From NCBI GenBank assembly GCA_038734275.1, contig JAVYOO010000001.1:372001-436000 (forward strand): a stretch of DNA of 64,000 nt, in the 5' to 3' direction. The notes under the pieces were generated by a model. It was not told the origin of the DNA. It was given only the letters and a program-made list of their open reading frames with translations, and did no database searches. This stretch comes from Archaeoglobaceae archaeon. GTDB taxonomy: Archaea > Halobacteriota > Archaeoglobi > Archaeoglobales > Archaeoglobaceae. The first letter of the stretch is position 1, and every line of letters begins with the position of its first letter. This document shows, piece by piece, positions 51,267 through 60,845 of the stretch. The translations under genes and the position numbers were made by a program.

Positions 51267-52406
51267 ATGTTTGACCTTAACGAAGATCTTAAACTTCTAA
51301 AGAATGCAGTTAGAGAGTTTGCCGAAAAGGAGATAAAGCCCTACGGAAAGGATTTTGATGAAAAAGCTGAATATCCTTGGGAGATACTTCGAAAGGCTGC
51401 AAAACTCGGATTTATAGCTCCTGATCTTCCCGAAGAATACGGTGGTTCGAATCTTTCCACCTTAGGCTGTGTCCTCATAGTCGAGGAATTCACGAGAGCC
51501 GACAGTAGCATAGGCTCTGCGATCTTTTCCTCAGCTTTGGGCTGTCCAATGGTAAAATACTTCGGAACTGATGAACAAAAGGAAAAATATTTGCCAAAAA
51601 TCCCGAAAGGAAAAGCTGTTTCAGCAATAGCGATAACTGAGCCGGACTGCGGAACTGACGTTTCAGCAATTAAAACAAGGGCAACGAAGATTGATGGCGG
51701 ATGGATTCTTAACGGCACAAAGACATTCATAACAAACGGTAGCATTGCGGAATGGGTTGTTGTTCTTGCAAAGACTTCTCCAGACTTAGGATACAAGGGA
51801 ATTTCCGCATTCCTTGTAGAGACTTCTTCAAAAGGTTATGAAGCTAAAAGAATCAAGAAAATGGGTCTTAACTGCCATGACACTGCAGAGATCTTCCTTA
51901 AAGACGTGTTTGTTCCAGAAGAGAACCTTATAGGCAATGAGAATATGGGTTTTTACCAGTTAATGCGTTTCTTCAATGAAAGCAGAGTTGGAGTCGCTGC
52001 ATCACAGCTTGGAATGGCAATCGGAGCCTATGAGAGGGCACTGGAGTATGCAAAGCAGAGGAAGGCATTTGGAAAGCCATTGATTGAGCATCAGGCTATA
52101 GCTTTTAAGCTTGCTGAGATGTTCACGATGATTGAGGCTGCGAGGCTTTTGGTTTATAAGGCTGCTTGGCTTGTTGATGAAGGAAGCGCAAATCCTGCGA
52201 TAAGTTCTGCTGCGAAGCTATTTGCAAGTGAAGTGGCTGTGAGGGTTTGCAGTGAGGCTGTGCAGATATTCGGTGGTTATGGATACAGCAAGGAATACGA
52301 TGTCGAGAGGTATTACAGGGATGCGAGGGTTGGGACGATCTATGAAGGGACGAGTGAGGCGCAGAAGATTGTTATAAGTAGGTTTCTGGGTGGAAGGCTT
52401 TTCTAA
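51267..52406 (+). CDS. Acyl-CoA dehydrogenase (first paralogue)
   Basis: This 379-residue FAD enzyme performs the first step of beta-oxidation. Motifs are AITEPDCGTDVSAIKT with TFITNGSIAEWVVV (FAD/substrate region), RKAFGKPLIEHQAIAFKLAEM, QIFGGYGYSKEYDVERYYRD and the catalytic Glu in IYEGTSEAQKIVISRFL. The ATG has no ribosome site and follows a TATA-like box (TTTTTATACTATAAAAT) by about 18 bases, so the mRNA is probably leaderless. It is divergent from the acyl-CoA ligase. Its last 371 bases before the end are identical to a second acyl-CoA dehydrogenase in this window. Confidence 0.95.
   Translation: MFDLNEDLKLLKNAVREFAEKEIKPYGKDFDEKAEYPWEILRKAAKLGFIAPDLPEEYGGSNLSTLGCVLIVEEFTRADSSIGSAIFSSALGCPMVKYFGTDEQKEKYLPKIPKGKAVSAIAITEPDCGTDVSAIKTRATKIDGGWILNGTKTFITNGSIAEWVVVLAKTSPDLGYKGISAFLVETSSKGYEAKRIKKMGLNCHDTAEIFLKDVFVPEENLIGNENMGFYQLMRFFNESRVGVAASQLGMAIGAYERALEYAKQRKAFGKPLIEHQAIAFKLAEMFTMIEAARLLVYKAAWLVDEGSANPAISSAAKLFASEVAVRVCSEAVQIFGGYGYSKEYDVERYYRDARVGTIYEGTSEAQKIVISRFLGGRLF
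52023..52393 (+). repeat. 371-bp identical tract shared by two acyl-CoA dehydrogenases, copy 1
   Basis: Identical by eye to 63195-63565 (offset 11,172). It runs from GGAGCCTATGAGAGG to GTTTCTGGGTGG and encodes the C-terminal FAD/catalytic domain. The 5' parts of the genes are clearly diverged. Confidence 0.93.
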
Positions 52407-52434
52407 AATAAATTAAAATAAATTTATAAAAAAT

Positions 52435-54369
52435 TTATCTGCCCTTGAACTCTGGCTTCCTCTTCTCAAAGAATGCGGTTATACCTTCAACCACGTCCTG
52501 AGTTGCGGTTGCGACTCCAAAGGCAAGCTCTTCGAGGAATTTTCCTATCTCAGTTGGCAGATCCGAGCCAAAGTTTATCGCATACTTCACAACTCTCAGG
52601 CTTACTGGTGGCATCTCAGCCAATTGCTTTGCGAGTTCCATCACTTCTTTTTCAAACTTGTCTGCATCAACAGCCTTTGCAAGCCCGATCCTTTCTGCCT
52701 CGTCCGCATCAAGTCTCTTTGCAAGCATTATCATCTCCTTTGCCTTTGCAACACCCACGATCTTTGGTAATCTCTGCGTCCCTCCCCAGCCAGGAATAAG
52801 CCCGAGAGCAACCTCTGTTAAACCGATTTTGGCACCTCTTTTCATTATTCTGAAGTCGCAAGCCAATGCAAGCTCACAGCCTCCGCCAAATGCGTAGCCA
52901 TTAACCGCTGCAATCACTGGCTTCGGGAACTTCTCTATCTGAGAAAAAACTTCATTGCCCTTGTAAGTGATCCATAGCATTCTCTGTGGCGAGAAATCCG
53001 CGTTAGACTGCAAATCAAAGCCTGCTGAGAAGGCTTTATCTCCAGCACCCGTTATCACGAGCACCCTAACTTCTGGATCTGTCTCCAGCTCTTTTAGAGC
53101 CATTGAGATCTCTTCAAGTGTATCCATATCAAGGGCGTTCAATTTCTGTGGACGATTGACAGTCAATTTTGCAATTCTGCCCTTCTCAAGAACTATGTTC
53201 TTGTAGACGGCTTTTCCATAGTCATAGAATCCCTTTCCAGCCTTAACACCAGTTCTGCCCTCTGAAACCATTTTCTTCAGCAGTTCTCTTGGCTTCAGAA
53301 TCGCATATCCTTTCTCTTTGTAGAGCTCCTCAAGTTTTGCAAGAACCTTGTCAAGTCCAATCTCGTCTCCGAGCTCGCAAACTCCTTTGGGCATGTTCGT
53401 GCCGAGCTTCATCGCAGTGTCTATTTCCTTTGGCTCAGCAACTCCAAGTTCTATAAGCTCTGCTGCGATGTTTACCATCGGAGCTATGAGCCTGAGCTCA
53501 TCGTAGCCCTCAACCTTCGGAATCTTTGGTCTGCCAGCGCTCCAGTCGTAGAATCCCTTGCCAGTCTTGGTTCCGAGCTCCTTCTTATCGAATTTATCCT
53601 TAAGTATCTTCGGAGTTGGAACGAGTCCCCACTGGGAGCCTATGAACACGAGAACGTCAAGCCCGACGAAGTCTGAAAGCTCGATTGGACCCATCGGGAA
53701 TGAATACTTGTAAAGGAACACTGCATCGATCTCTTCCTGCTTTGCAATACCCTTCTCAACGTCTTCGATCGCCAAGGTTAAGTAAGGCACAAGTATTCTG
53801 TTAACTATGAAGCCAGAAACGTCTTTCTTAACAACAACAGGCGTTTTACCGATGCTCTTAACAAAGTCAACACAGATCTTTACAGTCTCATCACTTGTCT
53901 TTTCCCCTTTTACAACTTCAACGAGCTGCATTACAACTGGCGGGTTAAAGAAGTGCAATCCGACAAATTTTTCGGGGCGATCTGTTGCATTCCCGAGCTC
54001 GGTTATGCTCAATCCTGAAGTATTACTTGCAAAAATGCAGTCCTTCTTTGCAAACTTTTGAACTTCAGCAAAAAGGCTCTTCTTCAAATCCATGACTTCT
54101 GGGATTGCCTCGATCACAAGATCAGCATCTTTTACTGCCTCTTCTACCGAAAGAGTGTATTTTAATCGACTGGCAATTTCTCTGGCTTTTTGTTCCGTCA
54201 TCTTGCCCTTGGAAACAGCTTTTGCCAAGCTCTTCTCTATGGAATCCTTGGCTTTGTCTATAAACTCCTGTTTTATGTCTCTAACGTAAACTTCATAGCC
54301 CGCAGTGGCACAAACTTGTGCTATGCCACTTCCCATAACTCCCGCTCCTAAAACGGCTATCTTTTTCAT
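52435..54369 (-). CDS. Fused 3-hydroxyacyl-CoA dehydrogenase/enoyl-CoA hydratase (second paralogue)
   Basis: This protein of about 644 residues has the same archaeal dehydrogenase-then-hydratase order as the 47.6 kb gene: KIAVLGAGVMGSGIAQVCA, LHFFNPPVVMQLVEVVKG, VNRILVPYLTLA, then FSAGFDLQ, FGGGCELALACDF and GLTEVALGLIPGWGG with both hydratase Glu residues. Protein identity to the first paralogue looks moderate, so they probably differ in chain-length range. ATG 54369 follows GGTGGTGACA; the frame is open to GTG 54378. It is divergent from an enoyl-CoA hydratase gene, with a palindrome between them. Confidence 0.94.
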   Translation of the reverse strand: MKKIAVLGAGVMGSGIAQVCATAGYEVYVRDIKQEFIDKAKDSIEKSLAKAVSKGKMTEQKAREIASRLKYTLSVEEAVKDADLVIEAIPEVMDLKKSLFAEVQKFAKKDCIFASNTSGLSITELGNATDRPEKFVGLHFFNPPVVMQLVEVVKGEKTSDETVKICVDFVKSIGKTPVVVKKDVSGFIVNRILVPYLTLAIEDVEKGIAKQEEIDAVFLYKYSFPMGPIELSDFVGLDVLVFIGSQWGLVPTPKILKDKFDKKELGTKTGKGFYDWSAGRPKIPKVEGYDELRLIAPMVNIAAELIELGVAEPKEIDTAMKLGTNMPKGVCELGDEIGLDKVLAKLEELYKEKGYAILKPRELLKKMVSEGRTGVKAGKGFYDYGKAVYKNIVLEKGRIAKLTVNRPQKLNALDMDTLEEISMALKELETDPEVRVLVITGAGDKAFSAGFDLQSNADFSPQRMLWITYKGNEVFSQIEKFPKPVIAAVNGYAFGGGCELALACDFRIMKRGAKIGLTEVALGLIPGWGGTQRLPKIVGVAKAKEMIMLAKRLDADEAERIGLAKAVDADKFEKEVMELAKQLAEMPPVSLRVVKYAINFGSDLPTEIGKFLEELAFGVATATQDVVEGITAFFEKRKPEFKGR

Positions 54370-54413
54370 TGTCACCACCGTAAAAATGTGCCTTAGAGTA
54401 TTAAATAATCTTT

Positions 54414-54428
54414 CCGATTTGTAATCGG
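54414..54428. promoter_or_regulatory. 15-bp perfect palindrome CCGATT-TGT-AATCGG in a divergent beta-oxidation promoter
   Basis: The 6-base dyad lies between the two TATA-like boxes (GTATTAAATAATC, 54399-54411, for the minus-strand gene; GTTTAAATATAAT, 54431-54443, for the plus-strand gene). It thus covers the BRE positions of both promoters. A regulator bound here could control both genes at once. Confidence 0.5.
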
Positions 54429-54462
54429 TTTAGTTTAAATATAATAAAATGTTGCTTCAGCT

Positions 54463-55248
54463 ATGGGTAGAGTTGTGTTTGAGATCGACGCAGATCCGAG
54501 AGTAGTTTGGATAAAACTAAATGAGCCAAAGATGAACGTTTTAAGCATGAAAATGCTCAAAGAACTACATGAGGCAATTTTAAAAGCAGAAAGGGGTGAT
54601 TTTTCTGCAATAATTCTTTCGAGCACCTGTGAAAACTTTTGCGCTGGAGCTGATCTGAAAGAATTGAAGGATCTCTCATTCGAAGAAGGTCTTAAATGGT
54701 TTGAACAATACATGGAGATCGTCAAACTGCTTAGAACTTCGAGCAAACCTATAATTGCAGCTGTTCGTGGCTTCTGCGTCGCTGGAGGAAATGAGCTTGC
54801 AATGGCGTCCGATCTCGTTGTTGCTTCAAGAAATGCGAAGTTTGGTCAACCAGAAGTCAGGGTTGGATCAACAGCCATGGGTTTAGGTGTTCAGCTATTG
54901 CCCCTAATCGTTGGAGAAAAAAGAGCAAGAGAGCTTTTGCTCACTGGGAGAATTATAGATGCAGAAGAGGCTTTTCGCATCGGGCTTATAAACAGAGTTG
55001 TAGATGACGAAAAACTTGAAGAGACTGCAAGAGAACTCGCAATAGAAATAATCGAAAACTGTAGTCCCAAGGCTTTCAGAGTAATAAAATCAGGCTTGAA
55101 CTTCTGGACAGATCTTGCGATGCTATGGGGGCAGGTTGCAAGGGATTTGACTTCTCTTGTCTGGACTTCCGGGGAATTTAGAGAGCGATGCGAAGAATTT
55201 CTTCGTAAAGAAAAGCCCAGAGCAAGAAAATTCCATGGTATCAAATGA
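54463..55248 (+). CDS. Enoyl-CoA hydratase/isomerase family protein
   Basis: This 261-residue single-domain crotonase has the oxyanion-hole motifs FCAGADLKEL and VAGGNELAMASDL and the catalytic-Glu regions GGNELA and FGQPEVRVGSTAMG; both Glu residues are present, so hydratase activity is plausible. It may serve beta-oxidation or a related branch such as unsaturated acids. The start ATG lies about 20 bases after a TATA box. It precedes the methylmalonyl-CoA cluster by 91 bases, which hold another promoter-like run. Confidence 0.9.
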   Translation: MGRVVFEIDADPRVVWIKLNEPKMNVLSMKMLKELHEAILKAERGDFSAIILSSTCENFCAGADLKELKDLSFEEGLKWFEQYMEIVKLLRTSSKPIIAAVRGFCVAGGNELAMASDLVVASRNAKFGQPEVRVGSTAMGLGVQLLPLIVGEKRARELLLTGRIIDAEEAFRIGLINRVVDDEKLEETARELAIEIIENCSPKAFRVIKSGLNFWTDLAMLWGQVARDLTSLVWTSGEFRERCEEFLRKEKPRARKFHGIK

Positions 55249-55339
55249 TTCTGATTTTACCAAAATCTATAAGGGAACCAGAATACTGAGAAAAACAATA
55301 AAAACGATAAATTTTTAAGTTTAGGACTTAGGGGTCTCT

Positions 55340-55765
55340 ATGCTTGAGAGTCGTAGAATTAGAGTCCTCATCGCAAAGCCTGGACTTGATGGGCACGATC
55401 GCGGAGCAAAGGTTGTTGCAAGAGGGTTGCGTGATGCGGGATTCGAAGTTATCTACACGGGAATTCGCAGAACTCCCGCTGAGATTGCGGAAACCGCTCT
55501 GCAGGAAGATGTTGATGTCATTGGGCTGAGCATTCTGAGTGGTGCCCATCTTGAGCTAATTCCACCGGTCATAGAAGAACTACGAAAAAGGGGGATAGAG
55601 CCAAATAAAGACGTTCTCGTGCTTGTTGGTGGTATAATACCGAAAGATGATGCAGAAAAGTTATTAAAAATCGGGGTTGCGGGAATTTTTGGTCCCGGAA
55701 CAAATTTGGGGGAAATTGCTGATTTCATTAGAAAAGGTGTTGAAAAGCTTAAAAAGGTGATTTAA
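55340..55765 (+). CDS. mcmA2: Methylmalonyl-CoA mutase, B12-binding subunit
   Basis: The 141-residue protein is the separate cobalamin-binding domain of archaeal methylmalonyl-CoA mutase. The DxHxxG motif supplying the lower cobalt ligand is GLDGHDRG, followed by [20 protein letters not shown] and [15 protein letters not shown]. It works with the catalytic subunit encoded at 58250. It leads the cluster, and its stop overlaps the epimerase start (TAATG). Confidence 0.95.
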   Translation: MLESRRIRVLIAKPGLDGHDRGAKVVARGLRDAGFEVIYTGIRRTPAEIAETALQEDVDVIGLSILSGAHLELIPPVIEELRKRGIEPNKDVLVLVGGIIPKDDAEKLLKIGVAGIFGPGTNLGEIADFIRKGVEKLKKVI

Positions 55766-56154
55766 TGAAAATAGACCATATCGGGATAGCGGTCAAGAAC
55801 CTATCTGAAGCTATTAAAACCTTTGAAGCCCTTGGCTTCGAACTGGAGGAGATTGAAGAAGTTAAGGAGCAAAAGGTGAAGGTTGCAATGCTTCCAATTG
55901 GGGAAAGCAGAATAGAACTTCTTGAAGCTACTTCAGATGATTCTGCAATTGCAAAATTCCTGGCTTCGAGAGGCGAAGGGATACATCACATTGCACTCAA
56001 CATTCAAAACATCGAATCAGCTTTAAAAAAGGCGAAAGAATCCGGGGTTAAGCTTATCGATGAAAAACCAAGAATTGGTGCGGGTGGGAAAAAAGTTGCC
56101 TTTTTGCATCCTAAAAGCACACATGGCGTTTTGATAGAATTTGTGGAGGGTTAA
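55765..56154 (+). CDS. mce: Methylmalonyl-CoA epimerase
   Basis: This 129-residue VOC-fold metalloenzyme converts (S)- to (R)-methylmalonyl-CoA. Landmarks are [21 protein letters not shown] with a metal His, [10 protein letters not shown] with Glu, [14 protein letters not shown] with His and [14 protein letters not shown] with Glu. It is placed between the mutase B12 subunit and the carboxyltransferase, as expected for propionyl-CoA to succinyl-CoA conversion. Confidence 0.95.
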   Translation: MKIDHIGIAVKNLSEAIKTFEALGFELEEIEEVKEQKVKVAMLPIGESRIELLEATSDDSAIAKFLASRGEGIHHIALNIQNIESALKKAKESGVKLIDEKPRIGAGGKKVAFLHPKSTHGVLIEFVEG

Positions 56155-56155
56155 A

Positions 56156-57703
56156 ATGCAAGATGCATTAAAGAAGTTATCTGAAAAAAAGGAAAAAATC
56201 CTGAAGATGGGTGGAGAGGAGAGGATCAAAAAACAGCACGAAGACGGAAAGCTAACCGCAAGAGAAAGACTTGAAATTTTACTCGATCCTGGTAGCTTTG
56301 TGGAGTTAAATCCTTTTGTTGAGAAAAGAAATACTGACTTTGGACTTGATAAAATGGATTTGCCAGCTGATGGTGTTGTCACTGGCTATGGAACAGTCGA
56401 CGGACGACCTGTTGCAGTATTTGCACAGGATTTCACGGTTTTGGGTGGGAGCCTTGGAGAAATGCATGGATTCAAGATAGCATATCTTCTGGATTTCGCA
56501 ATGAAGCTCGGAATTCCTGTAGTGGGGCTAAATGACAGTGGAGGGGCAAGAATTCAGGAAGGGGTTGACGCGCTTAAGGGCTATGGAGACATATTCTACA
56601 GGAATACTCTTGCAAGCGGAGTGATTCCGCAGATAAGCGTCATACTTGGTCCTTGTGCTGGTGGGGCGGTTTACAGTCCAGCAATAGGCGATTTCATAGT
56701 CATGACAAAAAATGCGAACTGCTATATGTTCATAACAGGCCCAGCTGTTGTTAAGGCGGTAACTGGAGAAGATGTAACCCCATTTGAGCTTGGAGGATGG
56801 GAAGCTCATGCGACAAAAAGCGGAAACTGTCATCTTGTTGCTGAAAACGATGAAGAAGCTCTTAAGCTTGTTAGAAAGCTCCTGAGCTATTTGCCCCTGA
56901 ACAACATGGAAGATCCGCCAAGAGTTGAGACTGGAGACAGCCCCTCAAGGCTAACTCCAGAGATCTACGAAATTCTACCCGAAGACCCGGGAAAGCCGTA
57001 TGATGTTCGTGAAGTAATAAATGCGGTCGTAGATAACAGAGAATTCTTTGAAATACACAAATACTATGCTCCAAACGCTGTAGTTGGCTTTGCAAGGATC
57101 GATGGTAGAAGCGTAGGCATAGTTGCGAACAACCCTGCCTACCTGGCGGGATGTCTTGACATAAACAGCAGTGATAAGATTGCAAGATTCGTTAGATTCT
57201 GCGATTCTTTCAACATTCCGATTATCACGTTCGTCGACGTTCCGGGCTATTTGCCGGGTGTTGAGCAAGAATACGGGGGGATAATAAGACATGGTGCCAA
57301 GATACTCTTTGCCTACAGTGAGGCAACGGTGCCCATGGTTACGGTGATAGTCAGAAAAGCCTACGGAGGTGCATATCTTGCGATGGGTAGCAAGCACCTC
57401 GGAGCGGACATCGTTTTCGCATATCCTTCTGCAGAGATCGCGGTCATGGGACCAGAGGGTGCTGCAGAAATAGTTTTCAGAAAAGAGATTTCGAGCGCAA
57501 GCGATCCAAAGGCTATGAGAGAGGCGAAAATTAAAGAATATCGCGAAAAATTCGCAAATCCTTACAGAGCAGCTGCCAGAGGCTACATAGATGATGTTAT
57601 TGATCCGAAACTTACAAGAGTAAAGATAATCTCAGCGCTAAGAATACTGGAAAGCAAAAGAGAGAAGCTTCCGCCGAAAAAGCATGGAAATATACCTTTA
57701 TAA
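56156..57703 (+). CDS. Propionyl-CoA carboxylase/methylmalonyl-CoA decarboxylase carboxyltransferase subunit
   Basis: The 515-residue protein is the biotin-dependent carboxyltransferase (PccB/MmdA family). Landmarks are [97 protein letters not shown] and [12 protein letters not shown]. The start ATG 56156 follows GGAGGGTTAAA. No biotin carboxylase (accC) or membrane decarboxylase beta subunit is in the window. Whether it works as a carboxylase with a distant partner or as a decarboxylase is therefore open. Confidence 0.93.
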   Translation: MQDALKKLSEKKEKILKMGGEERIKKQHEDGKLTARERLEILLDPGSFVELNPFVEKRNTDFGLDKMDLPADGVVTGYGTVDGRPVAVFAQDFTVLGGSLGEMHGFKIAYLLDFAMKLGIPVVGLNDSGGARIQEGVDALKGYGDIFYRNTLASGVIPQISVILGPCAGGAVYSPAIGDFIVMTKNANCYMFITGPAVVKAVTGEDVTPFELGGWEAHATKSGNCHLVAENDEEALKLVRKLLSYLPLNNMEDPPRVETGDSPSRLTPEIYEILPEDPGKPYDVREVINAVVDNREFFEIHKYYAPNAVVGFARIDGRSVGIVANNPAYLAGCLDINSSDKIARFVRFCDSFNIPIITFVDVPGYLPGVEQEYGGIIRHGAKILFAYSEATVPMVTVIVRKAYGGAYLAMGSKHLGADIVFAYPSAEIAVMGPEGAAEIVFRKEISSASDPKAMREAKIKEYREKFANPYRAAARGYIDDVIDPKLTRVKIISALRILESKREKLPPKKHGNIPL

Positions 57704-57712
57704 GGTGGTTTT

Positions 57713-57838
57713 ATGACACCCGAAGAATTTGTTGCAGGAGTTGTTGCGGTTCATAAATATCTCAGAGAGAAGGAGAAGCCAATCGAGATTAAAGAAGTAC
57801 CCAGAATCTGGAAGATCTCCGCAAGGGTGATGCCGTGA
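57713..57838 (+). CDS. Small protein (41 residues), possible accessory subunit of the biotin enzyme
   Basis: A short frame between the carboxyltransferase and biotin-carrier genes encodes MTPEEFVAGVVAVHKYLREK, a charged linker, and [12 protein letters not shown]. It follows AAGGTGGTTTT, a fair ribosome site. Its TGA overlaps the GTG start of the biotin-carrier gene (GTGA), so it is translated as part of the operon. The pattern of a short helix followed by W-K-x-x-A-R recalls the small delta/epsilon-type subunits of acyl-CoA carboxylases and decarboxylases. That assignment is an inference. Confidence 0.7.
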   Translation: MTPEEFVAGVVAVHKYLREKEKPIEIKEVPRIWKISARVMP

Positions 57839-58245
57839 AGTATAGGGTCGAGATTGGGGAAAAGAGTTACGAAGTCGAAGTCGAAGAAATCGGAATTAAC
57901 GAGTTCAAAGTGACCGTTAATGGAAAAACTGTGATTTTCGAGTTGAAACCAAAGAGTGAGGCAAAAGAAGTTAAGCAAACCGAAATCAGGGCGATGAAAC
58001 GTGAAGAAAGGACTTCTGAGCCTAAAACCGAAGGAAAAGTTGTTAAGGCTCCGATGAATGGAATGGTTACAAAGATACTCGTAAAACTTGGCGATGAAGT
58101 CAAAGAGGGGGATACCCTGATTGTAATCGAAGCAATGAAGATGGAAAACCCAATCAAGGCTCCGTTCGGCGGAAAAGTTTTGGAGATCTTCGTTAAGGTT
58201 GGAGACAAGGTTTCAAAGGATGCTCCCTTGCTGAGACTGGGGTGA
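57835..58245 (+). CDS. Biotin carboxyl carrier protein
   Basis: The 136-residue protein has an N-terminal beta domain, a charged linker ([14 protein letters not shown]) and a C-terminal biotinyl domain with [20 protein letters not shown] and the biotinylation motif [10 protein letters not shown]. It carries carboxyl groups for the carboxyltransferase encoded upstream. The start is GTG at 57835, overlapping the stop of the 41-residue gene; the protein then begins (M)[13 protein letters not shown]. Confidence 0.93.
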   Translation: MKYRVEIGEKSYEVEVEEIGINEFKVTVNGKTVIFELKPKSEAKEVKQTEIRAMKREERTSEPKTEGKVVKAPMNGMVTKILVKLGDEVKEGDTLIVIEAMKMENPIKAPFGGKVLEIFVKVGDKVSKDAPLLRLG

Positions 58246-58249
58246 TTGG

Positions 58250-59893
58250 ATGAAGAAGAAAGACTGGGAAGAAAGGATTGTGATTCCGTTCATAAACAAA
58301 AGCCCCGAAAGGAAGAAGGAGTTTAAGACCGCCTCTGGTTTTATAGTAGACCGATTATACACCCCTGAAGATGTAGCAGTTGAATATGAGTCGAAAATTG
58401 GCTATCCCGGCGTTTATCCATTCACAAGAGGAATTTATCCGACGATGTATCGTGGAAGGCTATGGACGATGCGACAATACGCGGGCTACGGCACGGCTGA
58501 AGAGACGAACAAGAGATACAAGTTCCTGATATCGCAGGGGCAAACTGGATTGAGCGTTGCATTCGATCTGCCTACCCAGATAGGCTACGACAGCGATCAT
58601 CCAATGGCTCTCGGAGAAGTTGGAAAAGTTGGCGTTGCGATCTCTACGCTTGAAGACATGGCTACGCTTTTCGATGGTATTCCGCTTGCCAAAGTTTCGA
58701 CTTCGATGACGATAAACTCAACCTGTGCCCAAATTCTGGCAATGTATACTACAGTAGCGGAATCTCAGGGAGCAAACAGAGCGGAACTTCGCGGAACAGT
58801 GCAGAATGACATGCTGAAAGAATACATAGCCCGTGGAACTTACATTTATCCGCCAGAACCGTCTTTAAGGCTCGCAACAGACATAATTGTATTTTGTGCC
58901 AAAGAGATGCCGAACTGGAACTCGATAAGCGTCTCAGGATATCACATGGAAGAAGCGGGAGCCACAGCAGTGCAGGAAGTTGCATTTACACTTGCGGATG
59001 GAATAACTTACGTTGAGAAGGTTCTTGAAAGAGGAATCGATGTCGACGATTTTGCACCACAGATCAGCTTCTTCTTCTCAGCTGGCAACAATTTGCTTGA
59101 AGAAGTTGCAAAGTTCAGGGCCGCAAGAAGGCTTTGGGCAAGGATAATGAAGGATCGATTTAACGCCAAAAAACCGCAGTCCATGATGCTCAGATTCCAT
59201 GTGCAAACCGCAGGTTGCACTCTAACCGCACAACAGCCAGAGAACAACATCATAAGAGTGACATTGCAGGCTTTGGCTGCTGTGCTTGGAGGTTGCCAGA
59301 GTTTGCACACAAACAGCTTCGATGAGGCACTCTGTTTGCCAACAGAAAAGGCGGTAAGAATTGCTCTCAGGACTCAGCAGATAATCGCAGAAGAGAGCGG
59401 TGTTGCTGATGTTGTTGATCCTCTTGGCGGAAGCTATTACGTTGAATGGCTAACGGATAAAATTGAAGAAGAAGCGATGAGATACATCGAAAAAATCGAC
59501 GAGATGGGCGGAATGATAAAGGCTATAGAGACCGGATACGTTCAGAGAGAGATCCAGAGATCTGCATACGAGAAGCAGAAGGCAATAGAGAGCGGAGAGC
59601 TTACGGTGGTTGGAGTAAATAAGTATAAGATAGACGAAGAAGTCCACATTGAGCTTTTGAGGGTGCCGAAGGAGATAGTGGAGAAACAGATAGCGAGGGT
59701 GCGGAGGTTCAAGGAGAACAGAGATAGGAGCAAGGTAGAAGAGGCTCTTCAGAGGCTTGAGAAGGCTGCTGAAACCGACGAAAATCTGATGCCTTTCATT
59801 TTTGATTGCGTAAAAAGCAAAGCAACTCTTGGAGAGATTGCAAACAGCTTAAGAAGGGTTTTCGGAGAGTTCAGAGCTCCTGAAGTATTCTGA
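58250..59893 (+). CDS. mcmA1: Methylmalonyl-CoA mutase, catalytic subunit
   Basis: The 547-residue protein is the TIM-barrel half of methylmalonyl-CoA mutase: [35 protein letters not shown] (split here across two motifs), [59 protein letters not shown] and [20 protein letters not shown]. It interconverts (R)-methylmalonyl-CoA and succinyl-CoA with adenosylcobalamin bound by the separate small subunit. It closes the cluster. The usual MeaB/ArgK chaperone gene is not seen here. Confidence 0.96.
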   Translation: MKKKDWEERIVIPFINKSPERKKEFKTASGFIVDRLYTPEDVAVEYESKIGYPGVYPFTRGIYPTMYRGRLWTMRQYAGYGTAEETNKRYKFLISQGQTGLSVAFDLPTQIGYDSDHPMALGEVGKVGVAISTLEDMATLFDGIPLAKVSTSMTINSTCAQILAMYTTVAESQGANRAELRGTVQNDMLKEYIARGTYIYPPEPSLRLATDIIVFCAKEMPNWNSISVSGYHMEEAGATAVQEVAFTLADGITYVEKVLERGIDVDDFAPQISFFFSAGNNLLEEVAKFRAARRLWARIMKDRFNAKKPQSMMLRFHVQTAGCTLTAQQPENNIIRVTLQALAAVLGGCQSLHTNSFDEALCLPTEKAVRIALRTQQIIAEESGVADVVDPLGGSYYVEWLTDKIEEEAMRYIEKIDEMGGMIKAIETGYVQREIQRSAYEKQKAIESGELTVVGVNKYKIDEEVHIELLRVPKEIVEKQIARVRRFKENRDRSKVEEALQRLEKAAETDENLMPFIFDCVKSKATLGEIANSLRRVFGEFRAPEVF

Positions 59894-59939
59894 GCTTTGC
59901 AAAAACAAAAAATTTTTAGTATTCGAACGAATTTTTTCT

Positions 59940-60836
59940 ATGAAAATTGAGGATATACAATCGATTGGGATTCTTGGAGCGGGAGTAATGGGCAACGGCA
60001 TTGCACAGGTTTTTGCGAGAAGCGGTTACGAAGTCGTGCTTGTTGACATCAGCAAAGAGATTCTTGAAAAAGCCCTTGATAATATAAAGTTTGGTCCTTA
60101 CGGGCTTAAAAGGCTCGTTGAAAAAGGAAAGATGAGCGAAGAAGAAATGGAAAAATGTCTCAGCAGAATTAAGACTTCGACAAGCTATGAAAGCCTGAAA
60201 GATGTTGATTTCATAATCGAAGCGATTCCAGAGAATCTGGAATTGAAAAGAAAAATATTTGCACAGCTTGATAAAACATGCAAGAAAGAAGCCATTTTTG
60301 CCTCCAACACATCTGGCATCATGATCTCAAGCATTGCAACCGCTGTGGAAAGAAAGGACAAATTTATAGGGATGCACTGGTTCAATCCCGCGCCAGTCAT
60401 GAAGCTCATCGAAGTTGTTAAAGGAGCTCTGACTTCTGAGGAGACTTTTCAAATCACCATGGAACTTTCAAAGAGGGTTGGAAAAATTCCCATTGCAGTG
60501 AATGATGCTCCAGGATTCTTCACAACCAGATTCATAAATTCATGGCTAATTGAAGCAATAAGGCTTTACGAAGCAAACGTCGCTGGAATAAAGGAGATCG
60601 ACGAGATGTGCAAGCTTGCCTTTGGCTTTCCAATGGGACCATTTGAGCTTATGGATCTCATTGGGCTCGACACGGTTTTGCACATCGCCGAATACATGTT
60701 CGAAGAAACAAAAGAAAAGCACTACGCTCCACCGATAACGCTGAAGAAACTCGTTCTTTCAGGCTATCTTGGAGATAAAAGACTTAAATTTGGAAGCAAG
60801 GGAGGATGGTATGACTTCTTCGGAATTAAAAAGTAG
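59940..60836 (+). CDS. 3-hydroxyacyl-CoA (3-hydroxybutyryl-CoA) dehydrogenase, single domain
   Basis: This 298-residue NAD enzyme has SIGILGAGVMGNGIAQVFA, VDFIIEAIPENLELK, FASNTSGIMIS, IGMHWFNPAPVMKLIEVVKG, and a C-terminal domain with FGFPMGPFELMDLIGLDTV. It lacks the hydratase domain present in the two fused paralogues. Between mcmA1 and this gene lies a short AT-rich gap with a small palindrome (ATTCG-AA-CGAAT, 59921-59932) close to the start. It is followed 9 bases later by a thiolase, suggesting a second acyl-CoA operon (dehydrogenase-thiolase-DUF35-acyl-CoA dehydrogenase). Confidence 0.93.
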   Translation: MKIEDIQSIGILGAGVMGNGIAQVFARSGYEVVLVDISKEILEKALDNIKFGPYGLKRLVEKGKMSEEEMEKCLSRIKTSTSYESLKDVDFIIEAIPENLELKRKIFAQLDKTCKKEAIFASNTSGIMISSIATAVERKDKFIGMHWFNPAPVMKLIEVVKGALTSEETFQITMELSKRVGKIPIAVNDAPGFFTTRFINSWLIEAIRLYEANVAGIKEIDEMCKLAFGFPMGPFELMDLIGLDTVLHIAEYMFEETKEKHYAPPITLKKLVLSGYLGDKRLKFGSKGGWYDFFGIKK

Positions 60837-60845
60837 GGTGGTCTC

